This document shows, piece after piece, positions 6,746-12,369 of a stretch of 12,369 nt of DNA. The notes under the pieces are model-generated. The model saw nothing but the letters and a program-made list of their open reading frames with translations, ran no database searches and was not told the DNA's origin. The first letter of the stretch is position 1, and each line of letters starts with the position of its first letter. Location of the stretch: contig CATPAS010000280.1 in the NCBI GenBank assembly GCA_955652075.1, positions 1 to 12,369 of the forward strand, written 5' to 3'. Origin of the DNA: an uncultured Gaiellaceae bacterium. GTDB taxonomy: Bacteria; Actinomycetota; Thermoleophilia; Gaiellales; Gaiellaceae. Both the position numbers and the translations under genes were made by a program.

Positions 6746-8068
6746 CTAACCCGCCTTGAACTTCGACCAGGCATCGTCCCAGAGGCGCTCGCCCCCGACG
6801 CTGAGCTGGAGCAGCTCCTGGTTGGCGGCGAACTGGTCGGGCCGGACGACCGCGTCGGTGAGACTCTTCGGGATGAGCCCTTTCTTGATCAGCGCCTTGG
6901 CGTCGATCGCGTTCTGCGGCGGCGTGTAGCCGACGAAGTTGACCATGTTGTCGTAGGCGTTCTTTTGGTCGAGCAGGTGCTCGAGGAAGTGATGTGCCAG
7001 GACGGGGCTCTTGGACGAGCGGCCGATGCAGAGGAAGTCGTTCTGCACCACGCCGTTGCGCGGCGGCCCCCAGAAGGACAGAACGTCCGGTTTAACGCCC
7101 TTCGGCATGTAGTAGAACGCGCCGCTCAGCAGATCGCCCGACCACGAATGGTGGAGCACCGTCTTCCCTTCCGGGAGCGTCTGGTAGTCGGTGATGGTCA
7201 CCTTGATGTTGCAGATGCGGCTCAGCTGCGAGAGCTGCTGGCCGGCCGTGGCGACGACCACCGGGTCCTCGGTGTTCAGATCCGGCCGCACGCCGTTGCG
7301 CATTGCGATCCGTTGCATCGGCATGCTCAGGGCGTCGCGCTTGTCGTCGAGCAGGCCGACGCGGCCGCGGTACGCCTGCGAATGCCAGAAGATGTCCCAC
7401 GGCACGTCCATCGCCGCGATGTCTTCGCGGACCTTGTCGTTGCGCCAGCCGATTCCGTCTAGCCAGACGACATACGGAACCGTGTAGCGACTGCCGCGGT
7501 CGTAGAACGGATCCTGCAGCTCGGGCCAGATGTTCTTGGACAGGTTCGACAGATACGAATGGTTGAGCGGCTGGAGGACCCTCTGCGCGATGAGGTTGAC
7601 GATGTTGGACGCCGACAGACCGATGATGACGTCGAACGCAACAGCGCCCGAAGCGAGCTTCGCGATCGCTTCGTCGGCCGAGTTGTACGTGGCGATCTGG
7701 ACCGAGGTGTGGAACTTCTTCTCGAAGCGCTTCACGACGATCGGATCGACGTAGTCCGCGTAGTTGTAGAGGCGAAGTGGGCCACGCTCGGCCGGCCGGC
7801 CGTCGAGTATCGGCTTGTTCTGGTCCGTGATCGCCCAGGTGACCGCATTGTCAGGTCGCGGCAGCGGCAACCCCCCAGGGCCGGTCGGCTTCGCCACGAC
7901 CAGCTGAGCGGCCGCGCCGGACGGGCCTCCTCCGCCGGCGCCGATCGGTGTCGTCGTGTTCTCGCAGCCCGCGACCAGCCCGGCCCCGGTCAAGCCGACC
8001 GCCGTGCCGGCCGCCCTATGCAGCAGCTGGCGGCGGGTGAATCCGGGTCGATCCCTGGGGTGGCCCAT
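6746..8068 (-). CDS. potD: ABC transporter substrate-binding lipoprotein, PotD-like, Tat signal
   Basis: A 440-residue extracytoplasmic solute-binding protein, longer than the roughly 350 residues usual for PotD. The N-terminus has twin arginines (R12-R13 in FTRRQLLHRAAG), a hydrophobic stretch, and a lipobox LVAGC ending at C35. It should therefore be exported by Tat and lipid-anchored. A low-complexity Gly/Ala/Pro linker (about 36-75) precedes the binding domain, which begins with LRLYNYADYVDPIVVKRFEK. By eye this aligns with the PotD segment that supplies ligand-cage residues, but the tryptophan is replaced by tyrosine. The position of the PotD Trp-x-Asp pair reads QND, keeping the aspartate and losing the tryptophan. 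The changed pocket hints at a ligand other than spermidine or putrescine. It is the first gene of the importer operon and is divergent from the thioesterase. Confidence 0.9.
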   Translation of the reverse strand: MGHPRDRPGFTRRQLLHRAAGTAVGLTGAGLVAGCENTTTPIGAGGGGPSGAAAQLVVAKPTGPGGLPLPRPDNAVTWAITDQNKPILDGRPAERGPLRLYNYADYVDPIVVKRFEKKFHTSVQIATYNSADEAIAKLASGAVAFDVIIGLSASNIVNLIAQRVLQPLNHSYLSNLSKNIWPELQDPFYDRGSRYTVPYVVWLDGIGWRNDKVREDIAAMDVPWDIFWHSQAYRGRVGLLDDKRDALSMPMQRIAMRNGVRPDLNTEDPVVVATAGQQLSQLSRICNIKVTITDYQTLPEGKTVLHHSWSGDLLSGAFYYMPKGVKPDVLSFWGPPRNGVVQNDFLCIGRSSKSPVLAHHFLEHLLDQKNAYDNMVNFVGYTPPQNAIDAKALIKKGLIPKSLTDAVVRPDQFAANQELLQLSVGGERLWDDAWSKFKAG

Positions 8069-8080
8069 TGCCCGCCGACG

Positions 8081-8110
8081 ATTGAATCCCTGTACTGGCT
8101 CTCAAGTCAA
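8081..8110 (-). promoter_or_regulatory. Candidate promoter of the potDBCA operon
   Basis: On the minus strand, TTGACT (8110-8105, five of six) and TTCAAT (8086-8081, four of six) are separated by 18 bases. The start of transcription would fall about 6 bases before the ATG at 8068, giving a nearly leaderless message. This fits the absence of a clear Shine-Dalgarno sequence. I saw no copy of the TGAC palindrome in this 73-base gap, so the importer may be controlled differently from the Rieske and acyl-CoA dehydrogenase genes. Confidence 0.4.
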
Positions 8111-8141
8111 GGCGGAGGCGACCGCACTAGGATCGCCACGC

Positions 8142-8528
8142 GTGCACGAAAAGCAGGTCGAGATCCGGTGGACCGACGTCGACGCCTACCGGCACGTCAA
8201 CAACGCGGTCTATCTGACCTATCTCGAGGAGTGTCGCGACGAATGGCTCGACCGTGCACTCGATGACGGTGAGAACGCGTGGGACTTCGTCATCGCTCGA
8301 GTGGCGATCGACTTCCGGCGCGAGCTCCGTCTCGAGGACGACAGCGTCGTCGTCCGGTGCCGACTCGAGCGGATCGGAACCTCGAGTGTCACGACACGAG
8401 AGGAGATCCGCACGGCCGCGGACGAGCTCGCGGCCGAGGCGGAAGCCGTGCTCGTCGCCCGGGACCCGGCGACTGGAGATTCGCGACCGCTCCGGCCGGA
8501 CGAGCGGTCCGCACTCGAGCGGACGTAA
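8142..8528 (+). CDS. Hot-dog fold acyl-CoA thioesterase (4HBT-like)
   Basis: A 128-residue cytoplasmic thioesterase expected to hydrolyse an acyl-CoA to the free acid and CoA. The motif RWTDVDAYRHVNNAVYLTYLE (from about residue 9) holds the catalytic aspartate region of the 4-hydroxybenzoyl-CoA thioesterase family, with D14 the likely nucleophile or base, followed by the conserved HVNN and the long hot-dog helix. I chose the GTG at 8142, which gives the normal family length with the family motif close to the N-terminus. The open frame extends further upstream but would run into the divergent binding-protein gene. An AGGA lies nine bases before the GTG. It is two bases from the next gene and surely in the same operon. 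In carnitine catabolism, related thioesterases act on betainyl-CoA intermediates, which is a possible but unproven parallel. Confidence 0.88.
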   Translation: MHEKQVEIRWTDVDAYRHVNNAVYLTYLEECRDEWLDRALDDGENAWDFVIARVAIDFRRELRLEDDSVVVRCRLERIGTSSVTTREEIRTAADELAAEAEAVLVARDPATGDSRPLRPDERSALERT

Positions 8529-8530
8529 CG

Positions 8531-10432
8531 ATGTCTGCCCTCGAGCACCTCTTCACGCCGCTGACGCTCGGGCCGGTTGAGCTGACCAACAGGATCGTTT
8601 CGACGGCACATCAGACGACGCTCGTCGACGACCACCTGCCTAGCGACGACTTCGTCGCCTACCACGAGGCCCGAGCGCGGGGCGGCGTCGGCCTGATCGT
8701 GCTCGAAGCGACCGCCGTTCACCCGTCAGGGCTTCTGACCTCGCACACGCTCGGTGGGTATCTGCCGGAGGTGGTCGCCGGCTACCGTCGGGTCGCGGCG
8801 GCCGTGCACTCGACCGGCACCCGCCTGTTCGTGCAACTGCTGCATGGAGGCCGGGAGCAGATCGCCACGCCTCCGCGTTCGCCTGCGCTGGCTCCGTCGG
8901 CCGTTCCGAGCCCACGCTTCCGCGTCGAGCCGCGCGCAGCGCGCGGCGAAGAGATCGACGAGATCGTCGCCGGCTACGCGCGTTCGGCGGAGCTTGCGGC
9001 CGAGGGCGGTCTGGACGGGATCGAGATCTCCGCCGCCCACCGTTACCTCATCGAGCAGTTCTTCGATCGGGCGCTCAACCGTCGCGAGGACGTTTGGCGT
9101 GACGGCGGCCGCTTTCTGCGCGAGGTGCTGCGCGCCGTTCGGCGGGCCGCACCCGGGCTCTGTCTCGGTGTCCGCGTGTCGGCCGATTCGGATCGCGGGG
9201 CAGCGATCGCTGACGTGGCAGCCGAGGAAGGAGTGGATTATCTGTCGCTCGCCCTCGGAGAATCGTCGACGTACCTGGGCTCGGTGGGAATCGTCCCGCC
9301 GCCCCCGCGCACGCACGCGATGATTGCCGAACGCGCCCGGGACTTCGCGATCGGCCTGCCGTCGATCGTCACGTCGCGAATCGTCGACGTTGAAGCAGCG
9401 GATCGCCTGATCGGCGCCGGCATCGCGGCGGCTGTAGGTATGACGCGCGCGCTGATTGCGGATCCCGATCTTCCGGCCAGGGCACGTGAGGCAGAGCGGG
9501 AGATCGTCAAGTGCATCGGCTGTAACGCGTGCATCGCGCACTACCACGCAGGAACGGCGATCGCGTGCGCGATCAATCCGCGCACCGGGCGAGAGCGGAC
9601 GCTCGCGCGCACGCCGTCGGCGTCGCGATCGTTGAGGGTTGCCGTCGTGGGCGGTGGGCCCGCGGGCATTGCCGCCGCGGTCGATGCGGCGAGGGCCGGC
9701 CACGAGGTCGTGCTCCTGGAGCGTTCCGCGCGACTCGGCGGCCAGATCGCGCTGGCCGGTGCGGCGCCGGGAAACGCGGCTCTCGCGGACGCGTTCCTGG
9801 ACAACGCGAGGCGGCACCTGAGCGCGGTGAACGTGGTGGTGAGACTCGAGACAGTCGCTGACGCCGACGCGGTGCGTGACGCGGACGCGGTGGTGGTCGC
9901 AACCGGAGCCCGGCCGTATCGCGACGAGAGTGTCCCGCTCTACGGCGTCGAGGTCTTGCACGCATGGGACGTGCTCGATGGCAGAACGCCGGGAGGCGAC
10001 AGCGTCGTGGTGGCGGACTGGGGCGGCGACCCGGGTGGGCTCGACGCAGCCGAGTTGCTCGCGGCCGCGGGGAAGGACGTGACCCTCGCCGTTTCCTCCG
10101 TCGCGGTCGGCGAGCTCGTCCATCAGTACCGACGGAACCTCTATCTGCGCCGGCTCTACCGCGCGGGAGTCACTCTGGCGCAGCATCTGGTGCTCGAATC
10201 GGCGAGCGACGGTGCTGTTCGTCTGCGCAACGTGTTCGCCCCGGAGCTGGTGACGACCGTTCCGGCGGATGCCGTCGTGATCGCGTCCGGCAGGGTGCCC
10301 GAGGACGCGCTTGCTCCGAAGCTCCGTGCCGAGGGGATCGTCGTCGCGGAGGCAGGTGACTGCCTGGCGCCCAGGTCGCTCGAGGAAGCGGTGCTCGAGG
10401 GCACCCTCGCGTCGCGGCGCGTGCTGGCGTAG
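8531..10432 (+). CDS. OYE-family FMN/4Fe-4S/FAD oxidoreductase (TMADH / N-methylproline demethylase-like)
   Basis: A 633-residue multidomain flavoenzyme. Residues 1-325 form an old-yellow-enzyme FMN barrel (LTNRIVSTAHQTT, ARARGGVGLIVLE, LLHGGREQ, AAHRYLIEQFF). A 4Fe-4S site follows, with C328-x2-C331-x2-C334-x11-C346 (CIGCNACI). The remainder is a two-part nucleotide-binding module with GGGPAG at 374-379. The C-x2-C-x2-C spacing is that of trimethylamine dehydrogenase-type enzymes; FadH dienoyl-CoA reductase has one more residue. The second dinucleotide motif is degenerate (WGGDPGG at 497-503), also as in trimethylamine dehydrogenase. Q28 sits where that enzyme has its flavin-linking cysteine, so the FMN is probably not covalently bound. 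N-dealkylation of a secondary or tertiary amine is the best guess; an enoate or dienoyl-CoA reductase is the alternative. The ATG at 8531 follows the thioesterase stop by two bases. Confidence 0.88.
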   Translation: MSALEHLFTPLTLGPVELTNRIVSTAHQTTLVDDHLPSDDFVAYHEARARGGVGLIVLEATAVHPSGLLTSHTLGGYLPEVVAGYRRVAAAVHSTGTRLFVQLLHGGREQIATPPRSPALAPSAVPSPRFRVEPRAARGEEIDEIVAGYARSAELAAEGGLDGIEISAAHRYLIEQFFDRALNRREDVWRDGGRFLREVLRAVRRAAPGLCLGVRVSADSDRGAAIADVAAEEGVDYLSLALGESSTYLGSVGIVPPPPRTHAMIAERARDFAIGLPSIVTSRIVDVEAADRLIGAGIAAAVGMTRALIADPDLPARAREAEREIVKCIGCNACIAHYHAGTAIACAINPRTGRERTLARTPSASRSLRVAVVGGGPAGIAAAVDAARAGHEVVLLERSARLGGQIALAGAAPGNAALADAFLDNARRHLSAVNVVVRLETVADADAVRDADAVVVATGARPYRDESVPLYGVEVLHAWDVLDGRTPGGDSVVVADWGGDPGGLDAAELLAAAGKDVTLAVSSVAVGELVHQYRRNLYLRRLYRAGVTLAQHLVLESASDGAVRLRNVFAPELVTTVPADAVVIASGRVPEDALAPKLRAEGIVVAEAGDCLAPRSLEEAVLEGTLASRRVLA

Positions 10433-10445
10433 GCTCCGCGCCAAT

Positions 10446-10463
10446 CCTGACCAGACGGTCAGG
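10446..10463. promoter_or_regulatory. Palindromic operator 2, likely for the same TetR regulator
   Basis: CCTGACCAGACGGTCAGG is an inverted repeat with perfect 7-base arms around a 4-base centre. It lies in the 47-base gap between the oxidoreductase stop and the acyl-CoA dehydrogenase start. The 16-base core 10447-10462 equals operator 1 (1883-1898) except at its four central-left positions. An ATCCT directly abuts the site, as it does in the Rieske promoter, suggesting an internal regulated promoter with the same geometry. No good -35 is visible. Confidence 0.75.
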
Positions 10464-10470
10464 CAGCTCA

Positions 10471-10476
10471 GGAGGT
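10471..10476 (+). promoter_or_regulatory. Shine-Dalgarno site for acyl-CoA dehydrogenase
   Basis: GGAGGT lies three bases before the GTG at 10480. It is the only textbook ribosome-binding site I see in the window and it fixes this unusual GTG as the start. Confidence 0.75.
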
Positions 10477-10479
10477 CAC

Positions 10480-11646
10480 GTGATCGTTCCCGAACTCCCT
10501 GTAGAGATCCGCGAACTGAAGGAGCGCGTCGCACGGTTCGTCGAGCAAGAGGTCTACCCGCTGGAGGAGCGGATCGTCGAGGCGGGCTCGATCGACCCGC
10601 AAGATGTCGACCGCGTGCGGAGGCAGGCGCGCGAGGCCGGCTTCGCGATGCTCAACATGCCGCTCGAGCACGGCGGTATCGGCCTGTCCATGCTGGGCCA
10701 GGTCGCAATCGAGGAGGAGTCCGGCAAGGCGACCAACGGGCTCGGGTTTGCGGTCGTCGACCGTGGCCCGCGTGAGCTACTCGAGATCACGACACCCGAG
10801 CAGGCCGAACGGTTCGTCGCACCGGTCGTTCGCGGCGAATACCGGGAGGCCTGGGCGCTGACGGAGCCGGGCGCCGGGTCAGATCTGTCGGGGCTGCAGG
10901 CGACCGCCGTTCGCGACGGCGATGAGTGGGTCCTCAACGGCGAGAAGTGGTTCGTCACGAGCGAGGGAGACCCCGGCGTCTACATCGTTGCGGCCCTCGT
11001 CGACGGCGAGCAGACGCTGTTTCTCGTCGAGCCCGACGCGCCCGGGCTCGAGATCAAGCGCACACCCCGATTTCTCCACGATCCCTATCTCGACCACCAC
11101 CCCGAGGTCGTCCTGCGGGACTGCAGGGTGCCCAAGTCGAACCGCATCCCGGCAAGCGGCGACGCAGGTGCCAAAGAATGGATCCTCGCCGAGCGACTGT
11201 TCATCGCAGCCCGCTGCTGCGGCGCGGCCGAGCGCCTGCTCGACGTCGCGAGCTCCTGGGCGAAGGAGCGCGAGGCGTTCGGGTCGCGTATCGCCGACTA
11301 TCAAGGCGTTTCGTTCCCGCTCGCGGACTCGTTGACCGAGCTGCTTGCGGCACGGCTGCTCACGTACCACGCGGCGCATGCGTTCGACATGCTCGAGAAT
11401 CGCAAGATCGTCCATGGCAAGGTCTCGATGGCGAAGCTCTATGCCTCGGAGATGGCAGGGCGGGTCGCCGATCGTGCGCTGCAGGTGATGGGCGGTCGCG
11501 GCTACCTGGTGGAAAATCCAGCCGCGCGCTTCTTCCGCGAGCTCCGAGTCGACCGCATCTGGGAGGGAACGAGCGAGATCCAGCGCGTGATCATCGCGGG
11601 CGGGTTGTTCAAGCGCGGTGCCGCGCCTTACCTCGGCTGGGAATAG
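10480..11646 (+). CDS. Acyl-CoA dehydrogenase
   Basis: A 388-residue FAD enzyme that introduces an alpha-beta double bond into an acyl-CoA, passing electrons to ETF. The order is the standard one: an N-terminal helical domain, a middle beta domain with ALTEPGAGSDLSGLQA (T128-E129-P130-G131) that contacts flavin and substrate, and a C-terminal helical domain. The latter has the QVMGGRGYL motif and IWEGTSEIQR. E362 in IWEGT is at the catalytic-base position of short/medium-chain enzymes. The length is normal and the protein looks complete. The chain length or branch preference cannot be inferred. Its gene has its own operator and strong ribosome-binding site, so it may be expressed separately from the thioesterase-oxidoreductase pair just upstream. 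The last 19 bases overlap the tail of the convergent acyl-CoA synthetase. Confidence 0.93.
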   Translation: MIVPELPVEIRELKERVARFVEQEVYPLEERIVEAGSIDPQDVDRVRRQAREAGFAMLNMPLEHGGIGLSMLGQVAIEEESGKATNGLGFAVVDRGPRELLEITTPEQAERFVAPVVRGEYREAWALTEPGAGSDLSGLQATAVRDGDEWVLNGEKWFVTSEGDPGVYIVAALVDGEQTLFLVEPDAPGLEIKRTPRFLHDPYLDHHPEVVLRDCRVPKSNRIPASGDAGAKEWILAERLFIAARCCGAAERLLDVASSWAKEREAFGSRIADYQGVSFPLADSLTELLAARLLTYHAAHAFDMLENRKIVHGKVSMAKLYASEMAGRVADRALQVMGGRGYLVENPAARFFRELRVDRIWEGTSEIQRVIIAGGLFKRGAAPYLGWE

Positions 11647-12369
11647 ACGATGCGAGCGTCGAGCGCCACGGCGCCGGCCGGCGTTACCAACAGAGGATTC
11701 ACTTCGAGCTCGTCGACCTCGGGATGCTCTGCGGCGAGCCGAGACAACGCCGCAGCCGCCTCTGCGGCCGCCCGAACGGCGAGTGCCGCTCGACCGCGTG
11801 TTCCGGTCAGCAGCGGCGAGCCCTGGAGACCAAGCAGCAGCGACTCGATCTCGTCGGGACCTGCGGGGGCGAGCGCGACGGCCGTGTCCCGCATCACCTC
11901 GGTGAAGATTCCGCCGAGGCCGACGAGCAGCACGGGCCCGAAGCGGGCGTCGCGGCGACAGCCGACGATCAGCTCGACAGAGCCCGGCGCTGACACCATC
12001 CGCTCGACGGCGAACCCGACGGGGCTCAGGCGCCGCATCATCTCGGCCGCGGCTTCGGCGAGGGCGGCCTCGTCCGCGAGACCCACGGCCACGCCGCCGG
12101 CGTCCGATTTGTGCATCCGGCCGAGGGCTTTCAACACGACCGGATAGCCGAGCTCTGCCGCCGCTGCGAGCGTTTCCCCGGGTGTGGCGGCCGGCCGTGC
12201 AGCCGCGAACGCGAGACCGCACGAGGCGAGCAGCGCCCGCGCACCGAAGTAGTCGTCGGCGGTCGCGGCGGCCGCCGGTTCCGGCAAGTCGGGCACGCCA
12301 GTAGGGCGCCGCAACTCGTGGTCCGCGACCCGCGCGAGCGCGTGCAGCGCTCCCTCGATGTCGCGGAAG
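11628..12369 (-). CDS. ADP-forming acyl-CoA synthetase (acetate--CoA ligase family), ATP-grasp portion, partial
   Basis: This is the C-terminal 247 residues of an acid-CoA ligase that continues past the right edge. The visible part is the ATP-grasp (beta) domain. LGYPVVLKALGRMHKSDAGG carries the nucleotide-binding lysine region. ELIVGCRRDARFGPVLLVGLGG is the family's diagnostic stretch, and VDELEVNPLLV leading to ALDARIV is the metal-binding end of the fold. The frame stays open upstream of the TTG at 12314 (FRDIEGALHALARVADHELRR), and this resembles the junction after an alpha CoA-binding domain. A fused alpha-beta protein is therefore likely, though the alpha part is not visible. The enzyme interconverts acyl-CoA plus ADP and phosphate with acid plus ATP, so it could either activate the substrate acid or harvest ATP from the pathway's product. 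Its 3' end overlaps the acyl-CoA dehydrogenase tail by 19 bases. Confidence 0.9.
   Translation of the reverse strand, partial: FRDIEGALHALARVADHELRRPTGVPDLPEPAAAATADDYFGARALLASCGLAFAAARPAATPGETLAAAAELGYPVVLKALGRMHKSDAGGVAVGLADEAALAEAAAEMMRRLSPVGFAVERMVSAPGSVELIVGCRRDARFGPVLLVGLGGIFTEVMRDTAVALAPAGPDEIESLLLGLQGSPLLTGTRGRAALAVRAAAEAAAALSRLAAEHPEVDELEVNPLLVTPAGAVALDARIVYSQPR

Noticed and set aside
8727..8741. GTCAGGGCTTCTGAC inverted repeat as a third operator
   Set aside because: The arms are in the reverse arrangement (GTCAG...CTGAC) to the two operators, and it lies inside the oxidoreductase coding sequence.
8531..10432. Simple annotation as 2,4-dienoyl-CoA reductase (FadH)
   Set aside because: The cysteine spacing and the degenerate second dinucleotide site fit the trimethylamine dehydrogenase side of the family better, though the alternative is kept open in the feature entry.
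8726..10534. A 602-codon minus-strand open frame
   Set aside because: It is antisense to the OYE/FAD oxidoreductase, which has unmistakable motifs. The antisense product is arginine-rich and without a recognisable domain.
10879..12222. A 447-codon minus-strand frame spanning two convergent genes
   Set aside because: It overlaps the acyl-CoA synthetase in another frame and the acyl-CoA dehydrogenase antisense. Composition is low-complexity Arg/Gly/Ala, with no motif.

Overview
The window is GC-rich and tightly packed. Genes abut or overlap by a few bases, GTG starts are common, and long antisense reading frames arise from codon bias. This fits a high-GC bacterium, most likely an actinomycete-type lineage (possibly Thermoleophilia-like). 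The lineage is inferred from composition and gene style only; no rRNA or tRNA is present.

Layout, left to right. (1) A minus-strand AEC-family permease runs off the left edge. Upstream of it, also on the minus strand, is a Rieske-type oxygenase alpha subunit. (2) A short divergent control region at about 1880-1930 carries a strong palindrome and candidate promoters. (3) On the plus strand, a TetR-family regulator is translationally coupled (GTGA overlap) to a flavin amine oxidase. (4) A four-gene minus-strand ABC importer operon of the polyamine/opine type, in transcription order potD-potB-potC-potA, converges on the amine oxidase with a 4-base tail overlap. (5) From a divergent gap at 8069-8141, the plus strand carries a hot-dog thioesterase and a 633-residue OYE/FAD oxidoreductase of the trimethylamine dehydrogenase/N-methylproline demethylase type, then an acyl-CoA dehydrogenase. 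(6) A second palindrome related to the first lies just in front of the acyl-CoA dehydrogenase. (7) An ADP-forming acyl-CoA synthetase (ATP-grasp part) runs in from the right edge on the minus strand, with its tail overlapping the acyl-CoA dehydrogenase.

Taken together this looks like a catabolic locus for an amine-containing, probably N-methylated or quaternary ammonium, carboxylate. The ABC importer would bring in a cationic substrate. The Rieske oxygenase has a glutamate at the bridging position (ECYH motif), as I recall for carnitine and betaine oxygenases, and could remove an N-methyl or N-alkyl group. The OYE/FAD enzyme and the amine oxidase could oxidise the secondary or primary amine. 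The acyl-CoA dehydrogenase, thioesterase and acyl-CoA synthetase would handle the carbon skeleton. A related operator in front of two separate transcription units suggests the TetR protein governs both. The substrate cannot be fixed from sequence alone. No reductase partner for the Rieske enzyme is in the window.

No stretch longer than about 125 bases lacks a gene. I saw no mobile elements, CRISPR arrays or RNA genes.
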